Assembly (NCBI RefSeq): GCF_021266465.1
Contig: NZ_CP089848.1
Coordinates: 3,162,001 to 3,226,000, forward strand
Length of the DNA: 64,000 bases
Direction of reading: 5' to 3'
DNA from: Paralcaligenes sp. KSB-10
GTDB taxonomy: Bacteria > Pseudomonadota > Gammaproteobacteria > Burkholderiales > Burkholderiaceae_B
Shown: positions 1 to 8,888 of the stretch, in pieces
How the letters are laid out: every line of letters starts with the position of its first letter
How positions within the stretch are numbered: position 1 is the stretch's first letter
Notes under the pieces: generated by a model
Database searches by the model: none
Seen by the model: the letters and a program-made list of their open reading frames with translations, nothing else
What the model was told of the DNA's origin: nothing
Translations under genes and position numbers: made by a program

Positions 1-1115
1 AGGCCGCCAAGCAGTTTTTCTGCTTCGACCTGCAAGCCCTGGCCGACCAGGCCGGCAGCGTGATCAGCGCCAGCCTGTTCGGCGCCATTGCGGGCAGCGG
101 CGCCCTGCCGTTTGCCCGAGACGACTACGAGGCCACGATTCGCCGCGCCGGCGTTGGCGTCAACGCCAGCCTGAAGGCGTTTTCCCTGGGCTTCGATGCC
201 GCGGCCGGGGCGCCCAAAGCCCCATCGCGCATCGATACCAGCCGCCCCATGCCGACGATTCCCGAAACCGCCCCGCACCCCAAGGTGCGCGCGCTGCTCG
301 ACGACCTCAAGCAAAACTTCCCTGTCCAGGCCCAGCCCATGCTGGTTGCCGGCCTGCGGCGCGTACTTGAATTCCAGGATCTGCGCTACGCCAGGGAATA
401 CCTGGACCATATGCGCGATATCCGCAAGCTGGACGGCCAGTTCGGCGGTACGGCGGAATCGTGGGAACTCACCACGGCGGCGGCCCGCTATGTGGCCGTG
501 GCCATGGCCTACGACGATGTCATCCGTGTGGCCGACCTGAAAACCCGCGGCTCGCGTTTCGATCGCGTGCGCCAGGAGGTCGGCGCCAAAGAAGACCAAC
601 TGGTCTATACCACCGAATACATGCACCCCAGGCTGGAAGAAGTTTGCGGCACCCTGCCGGCCTTCCTGGGGCGCAAGATCGAAAACTCCAAGAGACTCAG
701 TTCCTTCCTGAATCGTTTTTTCCGTAAAGGACGCTTCCTGCAAAGCGGTACGCTGGGCGGCTTCATCATGCTGTATGCCCTGGCCGGCATGCGCCGCTTC
801 CGCCGCGGCACCTTGCGGCACCAGGCCGAGGTTCAAAGCCTTGATCAGTGGCTCAAGCAGATTTCCGACACCGCGCACCACGATTACGATCTGGCGGTCG
901 AGGTCGTGAACTGCCGGCGCCTGGTCAAGGGCTATAGCGACACTCATGCCCGCGGCGACAGCAAGTACCAGCGACTGTTGCTGGCAGCCAGCCAGTTGCT
1001 GGGCCAGCAGAACGCGGCGGCACGCCTGCGCACATTGCGCAATGCCGCCCTGGCCGACGACAAAGGCACGCAGCTCGATCATCTGCTGGAACAGGATCTC
1101 AAGGCCGCCGCATAG
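1..1115 (+). CDS. Indolepyruvate ferredoxin oxidoreductase beta-type subunit, 3' part
   Basis: The frame is open from base 3 to the stop at 1113-1115 and has no start in the window, so this is the C-terminal part of a gene entering from the left; the GTG at 60 is internal. About 370 residues are visible. The stretch with GSGALPFARDDYEATIRRAG followed by GVGVNASLKAF is typical of the end of the pyruvate/ketoisovalerate oxidoreductase gamma-type domain of IorB-like proteins. The rest (roughly residues 80-370) is the helical C-terminal extension found in the long, oxygen-tolerant IorB form. The family converts aryl pyruvates to aryl-acetyl-CoA. It lies 67 bp upstream of the reductase gene on the same strand and is probably part of the catabolic cluster. 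Family assignment is from remembered resemblance. Confidence 0.75.
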   Translation, partial: AAKQFFCFDLQALADQAGSVISASLFGAIAGSGALPFARDDYEATIRRAGVGVNASLKAFSLGFDAAAGAPKAPSRIDTSRPMPTIPETAPHPKVRALLDDLKQNFPVQAQPMLVAGLRRVLEFQDLRYAREYLDHMRDIRKLDGQFGGTAESWELTTAAARYVAVAMAYDDVIRVADLKTRGSRFDRVRQEVGAKEDQLVYTTEYMHPRLEEVCGTLPAFLGRKIENSKRLSSFLNRFFRKGRFLQSGTLGGFIMLYALAGMRRFRRGTLRHQAEVQSLDQWLKQISDTAHHDYDLAVEVVNCRRLVKGYSDTHARGDSKYQRLLLAASQLLGQQNAAARLRTLRNAALADDKGTQLDHLLEQDLKAAA

Positions 1116-1182
1116 AAGACGCCTCTTTCAACAACCCTGGCCGGCCAATCCGGGATTGGCCCACCATACCGAGCGATAAGCC

Positions 1183-2160
1183 GTGACCACCCTGACTCTT
1201 ACCGTTGCCGCCGTACAGACTGAAACTCCGATCATTCGATCCCTGGTCCTGACAGCGGCCGACGGAGCGGCGCTGCCCGGCTTTACGGCGGGATCGCATC
1301 TGAAGATCCATATCCCCGGCCAGAAAGAGCCGCGCTGCTACTCTCTGATTGGCATTGAACCCGACAATAGCCTGTTCGAGGCGCCCGCCAGCTATCGCCT
1401 GGGAATCCGTCTGGAAGACCCAAGCACTGGCGGATCGCGCTATATGCATCAGATCAAGGCCGGCGACACGCTCATCGCCGAAGGCCCGAAGAACGATTTT
1501 CCCCTGCACGCCGCCCAGGCCGACGAACCCGCCACCGTACTGATCGCCGGCGGCATAGGCATCACCCCGATTGCTTCGATGGCCGCCGCGCTGAAAGCCC
1601 AGCAGCGGCCCTACCAGCTGCACTATTACGGACGCAGCCTGGACCAGATGAGCTTCGTGGACGAACTGTGCGGGCAGCACGGCGCCGCATTGAGCATTCA
1701 TGCCGATGACGATGCCGCCACACTGCTGCCCCTGCCCGCGCTGCTTGAACAAACAGACCCCCGGCAGCACCTGTACATATGCGGTCCCAAAGGGCTGATC
1801 GATGCCGTTGTCGAACAATCGCACGGCAAGCATTGGCCGCATTCGCACGTGCACTTCGAACTCTTCACCGCGGCGGCCCCGCAAGCGGGCGATCGCGGCT
1901 TTGAGGTCGAACTGCGCCAGTCCGGCCAGGTGTTTCATATTCCACCTGACAAGACCATACTTGAAGTGCTCGAAGCAGCCGGCTGCGATCCGCTTTTCGA
2001 CTGCAAGCGGGGCGAGTGCGGCGTCTGCCAGGCCGTGGTCCTGGAAGGCGTGCCAGACCATCGCGACTACTACCTCTCCGATGACGAGCGGGCCGAAGGC
2101 AAGGTCATGCAAATCTGCATTTCCCGCAGCCGCTCCGATCGTCTGGTTTTAGACCTCTAG
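1183..2160 (+). CDS. PDR/VanB-family oxidoreductase (reductase component)
   Basis: 325 residues with the phthalate dioxygenase reductase layout: an N-terminal flavin-binding beta barrel (residues ~1-100, with the RCYSL flavin motif), an NAD-binding domain (~105-220, with the GGIGITPI motif), and a C-terminal plant-type [2Fe-2S] ferredoxin domain whose CKRGECGVC motif supplies the cluster cysteines. It passes electrons from NAD(P)H to a Rieske oxygenase. The start is GTG at 1183. Only 16 bp separate it from the Rieske alpha subunit, so the two very probably form one enzyme system with the beta subunit that follows. The substrate cannot be read from the sequence. Confidence 0.93.
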   Translation: MTTLTLTVAAVQTETPIIRSLVLTAADGAALPGFTAGSHLKIHIPGQKEPRCYSLIGIEPDNSLFEAPASYRLGIRLEDPSTGGSRYMHQIKAGDTLIAEGPKNDFPLHAAQADEPATVLIAGGIGITPIASMAAALKAQQRPYQLHYYGRSLDQMSFVDELCGQHGAALSIHADDDAATLLPLPALLEQTDPRQHLYICGPKGLIDAVVEQSHGKHWPHSHVHFELFTAAAPQAGDRGFEVELRQSGQVFHIPPDKTILEVLEAAGCDPLFDCKRGECGVCQAVVLEGVPDHRDYYLSDDERAEGKVMQICISRSRSDRLVLDL

Positions 2161-2176
2161 ACCCAAGGATACCCCC

Positions 2177-3499
2177 ATGAGCTATCGCCATAATCCCGCC
2201 GCCGTCCAGGCACTGGTGCGCGCCACGGAAGTCCACAAAGACCTGTTCATCGACGATGAAGTGTTCGATCTTGAAATGGAACACCTGTTCGCCAACACTT
2301 GGGTCTATGTCGGCCACGGCAGCCAGATCCCCAACGTGGGCGACTTCTACACCACCACGGTCGGCAACCAGCCCGTGGTCATGGTCCGGCATACCGACAA
2401 GACCGTCAAGGTCTTGTACAACCGCTGCCCCCATAAGGGCGTCATGGTGGCCGGCGACACCTGCGGCAATACCGGCAAATTCTTTCGCTGCCCCTACCAT
2501 GCATGGACCTTCAAGACCGACGGCAAGCTGCTTTCGGTACCCTTGAAGAAAGGCTACGACCCCGAGGTCTTCAGCCAGTGCGAAGCCAGCCAGGGCATGG
2601 CGCCGGTCGAAAACGCGCGCGACTACCGCGATTTCATTTTTTGCCGCCTGAGCCCGCAGGGCCTGTCCTTCGAGGACTTCTTCGGCGAATCGCTCTCGAC
2701 CATCGACAATATGATCGACCGTTCGCCCGAAGGAAAGCTGGAAGTGGCCGGCGGCGTCTTGCGCTATATGCACGACTGCAACTGGAAGATGCTGGTCGAC
2801 AACCAGACCGATACCTGTCACCCCATGGTGGCCCACGAGTCTTCGGCCGGGACCGCCGTGCGGGTCTGGGAAGAAGCGCCCGAAGGCACACCCAAGCCCA
2901 TGGCCGTCGAACAATTCGCCCCCTTTATTTCGCCTTACGAATTTTTTGAAGGCATGGGCATACGCGTCTGGGAAAACGGCCACGGCCACACCGGCGTGCA
3001 CAATTCCATACATGCCGCGTACTCGGCGGTCCCGGGTTATAGGGAGGCCATGGTCGCCGCCTATGGCGAAGAACGTGCGCGCCGGATACTGGCCGACACC
3101 CGGCACAACACCACCTACTTCCCCAACATCATGGTCAAGGGTCCGATCCAGACCCTGCGCATTTTCAAGCCCCTGGCCGCCAACAAAACCCTGGTCGAGT
3201 CCTGGACCTTCCGCCTGGTGGGGGCGCCCGACCTGCTGCTGGAACGCACCTTGATGTACAACCGGCTTATCAATGCGCCCACTTCGGTGGTCGGCCATGA
3301 CGATCACGAAGTGTACGAACGCTCGCAGCACGGATTGCACTCGCGCGGCCGCGACTGGGTCAATGTGGCGCGCCTCTACGAGCCCACCGAGCCGGAGCGG
3401 AAAAACGAAGCGGTCAACGGCACCAGCGAATGGCAGATGCGCAATCAGTACCAGGCCTGGGCGCGCTTCATCACGGCAAGCATGAAGGAGCAGGCATGA
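2177..3499 (+). CDS. Aromatic-ring-hydroxylating dioxygenase, alpha subunit
   Basis: 440 residues. The Rieske [2Fe-2S] ligands are visible as C84-x-H86 and C105-x2-H108. The mononuclear iron site lies in the DNQTDTCHPMVAH segment, with D212 bridging and H215/H220 as iron ligands. The residue before H215 is Cys (C214) where most family members have Tyr. This is the catalytic subunit that inserts O2 into an aromatic ring. A good Shine-Dalgarno sequence (AAGGA) precedes the ATG, and the stop overlaps the beta-subunit start as ATGA. Substrate is unknown; the neighbouring CoA ligase suggests an aromatic acid or a phenylalkanoate-like compound (inference). Confidence 0.95.
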   Translation: MSYRHNPAAVQALVRATEVHKDLFIDDEVFDLEMEHLFANTWVYVGHGSQIPNVGDFYTTTVGNQPVVMVRHTDKTVKVLYNRCPHKGVMVAGDTCGNTGKFFRCPYHAWTFKTDGKLLSVPLKKGYDPEVFSQCEASQGMAPVENARDYRDFIFCRLSPQGLSFEDFFGESLSTIDNMIDRSPEGKLEVAGGVLRYMHDCNWKMLVDNQTDTCHPMVAHESSAGTAVRVWEEAPEGTPKPMAVEQFAPFISPYEFFEGMGIRVWENGHGHTGVHNSIHAAYSAVPGYREAMVAAYGEERARRILADTRHNTTYFPNIMVKGPIQTLRIFKPLAANKTLVESWTFRLVGAPDLLLERTLMYNRLINAPTSVVGHDDHEVYERSQHGLHSRGRDWVNVARLYEPTEPERKNEAVNGTSEWQMRNQYQAWARFITASMKEQA

Positions 3500-3990
3500 G
3501 CCCCTTGAACTCTCAGCAATTGATCGATTTTGTGTATGCGGAAGCCCGCCTGCTGGACGAGCGGCAGTTCGATGCCTGGCTTGATCTGTTCACCGAAGAC
3601 GGCCATTACTGGATGCCCCTGACCCACGGCCAGACCGACGCCCGCCTGCAAGCCTCGCTCATGTACGAAGACAAGCTCCTGCTCAAAGTCCGCGTCGAGC
3701 GGCTGGCCGGCCAGCGCACCTATTCGCAACAACCCGTCAGCCGCAGCCATCACCTGCTGCAGCAACCCACCATCGAAACCCAGCATCCCTGGCACCAACC
3801 CGAACTGGGGCACTATGTGGTCAGGGCCGCTTTCCACTATATTGAAACCCGGCAGGATCAACAGGCTCTGTACGCCGGCTGGGCCACCTACGAACTGGCC
3901 ATGCAAGAGCAGGCTTTGCGTATCCGGCAAAAGCGTGTCGATCTGGTCAACTGCGACTCGGCATTGCGCAGCATTCAGTTGTTCATGTAA
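3496..3990 (+). CDS. Aromatic-ring-hydroxylating dioxygenase, beta subunit
   Basis: 164 residues with the NTF2-like small-subunit fold of ring-hydroxylating dioxygenases: an early FVYAEARLLDERQFDAWLDL helix and EDGHYWMP, then the RVERL ... SRSHHLLQ region. It is structural and completes the alpha3beta3 oxygenase. The ATG at 3496 overlaps the alpha-subunit stop (ATGA), which fixes the start; an in-frame start further upstream would lie inside the alpha gene. Length is normal for the family. Confidence 0.93.
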   Translation: MSPLNSQQLIDFVYAEARLLDERQFDAWLDLFTEDGHYWMPLTHGQTDARLQASLMYEDKLLLKVRVERLAGQRTYSQQPVSRSHHLLQQPTIETQHPWHQPELGHYVVRAAFHYIETRQDQQALYAGWATYELAMQEQALRIRQKRVDLVNCDSALRSIQLFM

Positions 3991-4000
3991 GGAGCCGTTC

Positions 4001-5641
4001 TTGCCCAGTACCCTCAACTCGGTCTATCAGGCATTCGGCTGGACGGCCCGGAGATTGCCGCAGAACCCGTTCCTGTGCGTCATGCCGGAAACGGCCGGCA
4101 TCTACGGCATCGAGCCGGGAGAAATCGGCTATCGGGCATTCCTTGCGCGCGTCGACACACTGAAAGCCGCGTATCAGGATGCCGGCTACGGACACGGCCA
4201 TCGAGCCGGCCTGCTGCTGGAGAATCGTCCCGCCTTCTTCCTGCACTGGTTTGCGCTGAACGCCCTGGGCGTGTCCGTGGTGCCGATCAATGCCGACATG
4301 CGGGCGGCCGAACTGGAATACCTGGTCGGCCACTCCGAAATCGCGATCGCCGTCGCCCTGGAAAGCCATCACGCATCGTTGCGCGCGGCCGCCGCGACAA
4401 CGGGCCGGCCGCTCGTTGTCATCGGCCCCGACCAGGCCCCCCAGCCGGCGCAGTCCGCCGCACCGCTGGTCAATCAGGCGGTGAACAGCGCCACCGAATG
4501 CGCGCTGCTGTATACCTCGGGCACCACCGGCCGTCCCAAGGGCTGCATCCTGCCCAACGAATACTTCCTGCATGCCGGACGCTGGTATGCGGGAATCGGC
4601 GGTCTGGCCGCGCTGCATGCGGGCACGGAACGCATGCTTACGCCCCTGCCTCTGGTCCACATGAATGCCATGGCCTACTCGGTCATGGCCATGGTCCTGA
4701 CCGGCGGCTGCCTGATCGCCATCGACCGCTTCCACCCCAAGACCTGGTGGGACACGGTGCGCGATTCGCGCGCCACGGTCGTGCACTACCTGGGCGTCAT
4801 GCCGGCCATACTCATGAAGGCCTCGCCCAGCGCCCTCGATACCGAACACCGGGTGCGCTTCGGCTTCGGTGCCGGCATCGACCGGTCCCTGCACGCGCCT
4901 TTCGAGCAGCGTTTCGGCTTCCCCTTGCTCGAAGCCTGGGCCATGACCGAAACCGGCGCCGGCGCCGTCATTATTGCCAATCGCGAACCCCGGCTTATCG
5001 GCACGAGCTGCTTCGGCAGGGAAGAGGCCGACGTGGAAGTCCGGCTCGTCGACGATGCCGGCCAGCCGGCCCAGGCGGGTGAAAACGGCGAACTGCTGGT
5101 CAGGCACGCCGGAGCCAATCCGCGTTTCGGCTTCTTTGCGGGCTATCTGAAAGACCCGGCCGCCACGCAGGAAGCCTGGCAGGACGGCTGGTTTCACACC
5201 GGCGATATCGTGCGGCGCAACGAACAGGGTTACCTGCATTTTGTCGATCGCAAGAAAAACGTGATCCGGCGCAGCGGCGAAAACATTGCCGCCATCGAGG
5301 TCGAGAGCGTGCTGGCCCAGCACCCGGCCATCAAGGCCGTGGCCGTGGCCGCCGTGCCCGATGCCGTGCGCGGCGACGAAGTGCTGGCCTGCGTGGTCTG
5401 CAACACGCCTCCCGAAACCCACGCGGCCAAGCAACTGGCGCACGACATCGTGAGCTGGAGCCTGGCGCAGCTGGCCTATTACAAAGTGCCCGGCTATGTG
5501 GCTTTTGTCGATGCCCTGCCCTTGACGGCCACCAACAAGATTCAGCGCGGAGAGCTCAAGAAACTGGCTCCCACCTTGCCCGGCACGCCGCTGTGCTTCG
5601 ACACCTGTTCGATGAAAAAACGGCAGGAGCTCGCGCCATGA
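4001..5641 (+). CDS. AMP-dependent acyl-CoA ligase (CaiC-like)
   Basis: 546 residues. The start chosen is TTG at 4001, because AAGGAG at 3989-3994 sits 6 nt before it; longer in-frame starts fall inside the beta-subunit gene. The adenylate-forming signature LLYTSGTTGRPKG is near residue 170, the TETGA motif near 315, HTGDIVRRNEQGYLHFVDR near 400, and the C-terminal lysine region NKIQRGELKK near the end. The family activates a carboxylate to its CoA thioester through an acyl-AMP; the overall look is closest to crotonobetaine/carnitine-CoA ligases. It probably primes the pathway acid so that the thiolase-like and DUF35 proteins can act on a CoA ester. The stop overlaps the next start (ATGA). 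Confidence 0.92.
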   Translation: MPSTLNSVYQAFGWTARRLPQNPFLCVMPETAGIYGIEPGEIGYRAFLARVDTLKAAYQDAGYGHGHRAGLLLENRPAFFLHWFALNALGVSVVPINADMRAAELEYLVGHSEIAIAVALESHHASLRAAAATTGRPLVVIGPDQAPQPAQSAAPLVNQAVNSATECALLYTSGTTGRPKGCILPNEYFLHAGRWYAGIGGLAALHAGTERMLTPLPLVHMNAMAYSVMAMVLTGGCLIAIDRFHPKTWWDTVRDSRATVVHYLGVMPAILMKASPSALDTEHRVRFGFGAGIDRSLHAPFEQRFGFPLLEAWAMTETGAGAVIIANREPRLIGTSCFGREEADVEVRLVDDAGQPAQAGENGELLVRHAGANPRFGFFAGYLKDPAATQEAWQDGWFHTGDIVRRNEQGYLHFVDRKKNVIRRSGENIAAIEVESVLAQHPAIKAVAVAAVPDAVRGDEVLACVVCNTPPETHAAKQLAHDIVSWSLAQLAYYKVPGYVAFVDALPLTATNKIQRGELKKLAPTLPGTPLCFDTCSMKKRQELAP

Positions 5642-6813
5642 CGCCCACGCGAACCGGCTACCAGGGCATCGTGGCCACCGTTCCGGTCACCATCCCCTAT
5701 GTACGCTACTCGATTCACAGTGCCCATTGGTGGCTGGGAAAAGCGCTGGGCGCGATGGTGCGCGACGCCGGCGTGGCCAAGCACGACATCGACGGCCTGT
5801 GCGTGTCCAGCTTTACGCTGGCTCCCGACACGGCCGTGGGCCTGACCCAGCATCTGGGCATGAGCCCCCGCTGGCTGGACCACATTCCCATGGGCGGCGC
5901 CAGCGGCGTTATTGCCTTGCGCCGCGCCGCCCGCGCGGTGCAGGCGGGCGATGCCGGCATCGTCGCCTGCGTGGCCGGCGATACCAACCACGTCGACTCG
6001 TTCCGCCATACCGTCAGCCAGTTCTCGCGTTTCGCCCAGGACGCCGTCTACCCGTATGGCGCGGGCGGCCCCAACGCCAGCTTCGCCCTGCTTACCAAGA
6101 ACTATATGCGGCAAACCGGGGCAACGCGCGAAGACTTCGGCAAGCTGTGCGTGGCCCAGCGCGACAATGCCCTGCGTTTCGCGCACGCGCTGATGAAAAA
6201 GCCGCTGAGCCTGCGGCAATACCTTGACGCCCGGCAGATCACCGACCCCATACACCTGTTCGACTGCGTCATGCCCTGCGCCGGCGCCGACGCCTTTCTG
6301 GTCATGCGCGAGGAAAAAGCGCAGGCACTGAAACTGCCTTTTGTGCGCATTCTATCGACCATCGAGCGGCACAACGCCTGGGCCGAAGACCCCATGCAGT
6401 TTCGCGGCGGCTGGACCATGGATAGGGACGCTTTCTACGAGCATGCGGGGGTTGGCCCCGGCGACATCGATTTCATGCAGGCCTACGACGATTACCCCGT
6501 CATCAATATGATGCAGATCGAAGACCTGGGCTTCTGCGAAAAAGGCGCCGCGCCGCAATTCGTGCGCGATCATACGTTTACCATCGACGGCAGCTTCCCC
6601 TTCAATACCAATGGCGGCCAGCTTTCAGTCGGCCAGGCCGGCGCGGCAGGCGGCTATCTGGGCATGGTCGAAGCCATGCGCCAGTTGACGGACAGCGCCG
6701 GCGCCACCCAAGTGGCCAAAGCCGACATCGGCCTGGTCAGCGGCTTTGGCATGATCAATTACGACCGCGGCATTTGTACCGCCGCCGCCCTGCTGGCAAG
6801 GAGCGCGGCATGA
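5638..6813 (+). CDS. Thiolase-fold protein without catalytic Cys (Ltp/SCP-x-like)
   Basis: 391 residues, ATG overlapping the ligase stop. The fold signals of a thiolase are present: the GGASGVIALRRAARAVQAGD helix region near residue 87 and the glycine-rich C-terminal NTNGGQLSVGQAGAAGG segment. The usual nucleophilic Cys of the CASG motif is Gly87 here, and the usual GHP histidine motif reads GQA. It is therefore unlikely to be a normal thiolase. Cys-less thiolase-fold proteins paired with DUF35 proteins (Ltp2/ChsH2 of steroid side-chain degradation) act as retro-aldolases on acyl-CoA, and the next gene carries exactly a DUF35 domain. An aldolase role is inferred. Confidence 0.85.
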   Translation: MTPTRTGYQGIVATVPVTIPYVRYSIHSAHWWLGKALGAMVRDAGVAKHDIDGLCVSSFTLAPDTAVGLTQHLGMSPRWLDHIPMGGASGVIALRRAARAVQAGDAGIVACVAGDTNHVDSFRHTVSQFSRFAQDAVYPYGAGGPNASFALLTKNYMRQTGATREDFGKLCVAQRDNALRFAHALMKKPLSLRQYLDARQITDPIHLFDCVMPCAGADAFLVMREEKAQALKLPFVRILSTIERHNAWAEDPMQFRGGWTMDRDAFYEHAGVGPGDIDFMQAYDDYPVINMMQIEDLGFCEKGAAPQFVRDHTFTIDGSFPFNTNGGQLSVGQAGAAGGYLGMVEAMRQLTDSAGATQVAKADIGLVSGFGMINYDRGICTAAALLARSAA

Positions 6814-8054
6814 CACGGGCGCTGAACAAGCCATCCAGGAAAAATCCCGTCGCGCGCACCCGGCAGCCCACGCTGCCGCCCGGCCTGCGCAGCCGGCGCG
6901 CATTGGGCCTGACCGCCGCCGCCGCGGTCGGCCGCTTCGACCTGCAAGTCTGCCAGGAATGCCAGGCGGTGCAGTATCCGCCGCGCGAGGTATGCCATCG
7001 GTGCCTGTCGGACCAGTTGACATGGCAGGCGGTTAAGCCGCAGGGCCGCTTGCTGGCCTCGACCATCCTGCACCACAGCAACGATCTGTATTTTCGCGAG
7101 CGCCTGCCCTGGCGCATAGGCACGGTGCAACTGGCCGCCGGCCCGTCGATCGTCGCGCACGTCCATGGCGATTGCCAGGATGGCAGCCCGGTCAGGATGG
7201 CCCTTAAACTCGATCGCAGCGGCCACGCCGTCATGATCGCTCTCCCGGAACACGAGACACCGAATATGGCAGACGACCCCACTCTACGAGAAACTTCCGG
7301 CGATCCCAAGTTTCGCCGCGCGCTGGTCACCGACGGCAAGACCGCGGTCGGCATGGCTGTCATCAAAGCCCTGCTCGATGCCGGCGCCGGCACCGTGTTC
7401 GCGGGCGATCCGGAAACCTGGAAGAAATCGCCGGACTTCGATGCCCTGTGCCTGGATCCGCGCATCCAGGTGCAAGCCTTCGGCGTCACCGACACCGATT
7501 CGGTCGAGCGCATCTCGCGCTCCATAGGGGGCAAGGTCGACATTCTGGTGAACACCGCCGATTACGAACGCGACGGCGGTGTGCTGTTCAACCGCGATCT
7601 GAACAAAGCGCACGATGCGCTCGATGTGAATTGCCTGGGCCTGCTGCGCCTGGCGCAGCACTTCGGCCCGGCCATGGCCGGGCGGACCGCCGATGGCGTC
7701 AACAGCGCCGTGGCCTGGGTCAATATCCTGTCGATCTATGCCCATGTCAGCCTGCCGTCGCGCGGAATCTGGTCGGCCTCCAAGGCTGCCGCGCTGTCCG
7801 TCGCGCAATGCCTGCGCAACGAAATGCGCCAGTCGGGCGTGCGCGTGGTCAATGTATTTCCGGGCCCCATCGATCACGAATGGGAGCAGCTCACGCCGCC
7901 GCCGCGCGTCAGCCCCGCCGCCATTGCAAACGCCATCGTGAAAGCCCTGCGGGACGGCACCGAGGATGTGTATGTCGGCGATGTCGCCCAGGAATTCATG
8001 GCTCGCCTGCGCGACAACCCCAAGGGCCTGGAACGCGAACTGGGCGATTCATGA
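6810..8054 (+). CDS. DUF35 (zinc ribbon + OB) fused to a degenerate SDR domain
   Basis: 414 residues, start overlapping the thiolase stop (ATGA). The N-terminal part (~40-145) is a DUF35/ChsH2-type module: a rubredoxin-like zinc ribbon with C48, C51, C62 and C65, then an OB fold. From ~165 to the end it is a short-chain dehydrogenase/reductase fold, but the key residues are eroded: the TGxxxGxG cofactor motif reads TDGKTAVG, NNAG reads NTAD, and the YxxxK catalytic pair reads WSASK (Trp321, Lys325). The SDR half therefore looks like a scaffold or a non-redox binding domain. The DUF35 half probably binds the CoA moiety and pairs with the preceding thiolase-fold protein. The fusion physically ties the two activities together. 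Confidence 0.85.
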   Translation: MTRALNKPSRKNPVARTRQPTLPPGLRSRRALGLTAAAAVGRFDLQVCQECQAVQYPPREVCHRCLSDQLTWQAVKPQGRLLASTILHHSNDLYFRERLPWRIGTVQLAAGPSIVAHVHGDCQDGSPVRMALKLDRSGHAVMIALPEHETPNMADDPTLRETSGDPKFRRALVTDGKTAVGMAVIKALLDAGAGTVFAGDPETWKKSPDFDALCLDPRIQVQAFGVTDTDSVERISRSIGGKVDILVNTADYERDGGVLFNRDLNKAHDALDVNCLGLLRLAQHFGPAMAGRTADGVNSAVAWVNILSIYAHVSLPSRGIWSASKAAALSVAQCLRNEMRQSGVRVVNVFPGPIDHEWEQLTPPPRVSPAAIANAIVKALRDGTEDVYVGDVAQEFMARLRDNPKGLERELGDS

Positions 8055-8082
8055 GCCCCCTCATACGATTTATGGAGACACC

Positions 8083-8874
8083 ATGACCACGCCAGTACTA
8101 GCCCAATTCATGTCGGAACTTGTGTCGGGAAATATCCGCATCGTCGATCTGACCGAGACTCTGACCCCCGAATTTCCCACCATTGTGCTGCCGCCCGAAT
8201 TCGGCCAGGCCTGGCCCTTTCGCATCGAAGAAATTTCACGTTACGACGAGCGCGGTCCCGCCTGGTACTGGAACAATTTTTCCTGCTCGGAACACACGGG
8301 AACCCACTTCGACGCGCCGGTGCATTGGGTCAGCGGCAAGGACCAGCCCAACAACACCGTGGACACCATTCCCATCGACGCCTTCGTCGCCGAAGCGGCG
8401 GTTATCGACTGCTCGGCCGAATCCAGGGAAAATGCCGACTTCCTGCTGACGATCGACTTCGTCAAGCAATGGGAAGCCACGCACGGCCGGATCAAGCCAA
8501 GATCCTGGGTGCTGATGCGCACCGACTGGTCCAAGCGCGCCAAGCCCAACGATTACCTGAACATGCGTGAAGACGGCGCGCACTCGCCCGGACCGGATGC
8601 CGAAGTCGTGCCCTGGCTGATCAAGGAGCGCGATGTGCATGGCTTCGGCACCGAATCGGTGGGTACCGATACCGGGCAGGCCCAGCATCTGAATCCGCCC
8701 TATCCCTGCCACTACTATATGCACGGCAACAATCGCTATGGCCTGCAATGCCTGACCAATCTGGATCAATTGCCGGCCACGGGGGCCGTGATTTTCTCGG
8801 CACCCCTGAAGATTCGCAGCGGCTCGGGCAGCCCCTTGCGCGTCCTGGCCTTGATTTGCGCCGCCCAAGCTTGA
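8083..8874 (+). CDS. Cyclase / kynurenine formamidase-family metal hydrolase
   Basis: 263 residues. The family signature HTGTHFDAPVHW is present with H71, H75, D77 and H81 as likely metal ligands or catalytic residues. The ATG at 8083 is preceded by GGAGA 5 nt upstream; longer in-frame starts would run into the DUF35-SDR gene. The family contains kynurenine formamidases, isatin hydrolases and polyketide-cyclase-annotated enzymes; all hydrolyse amide- or lactone-like bonds. In this cluster it could open a ring or lactone intermediate, but the substrate is not shown by the sequence. Confidence 0.88.
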   Translation: MTTPVLAQFMSELVSGNIRIVDLTETLTPEFPTIVLPPEFGQAWPFRIEEISRYDERGPAWYWNNFSCSEHTGTHFDAPVHWVSGKDQPNNTVDTIPIDAFVAEAAVIDCSAESRENADFLLTIDFVKQWEATHGRIKPRSWVLMRTDWSKRAKPNDYLNMREDGAHSPGPDAEVVPWLIKERDVHGFGTESVGTDTGQAQHLNPPYPCHYYMHGNNRYGLQCLTNLDQLPATGAVIFSAPLKIRSGSGSPLRVLALICAAQA

Positions 8875-8888
8875 AACCGGAGAATGCT

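Noticed and set aside
3983-5443. 486-codon minus-strand open frame
   Set aside because: Antisense shadow of the acyl-CoA ligase; composition is rich in Gly/His/Val/Asp with no domain.
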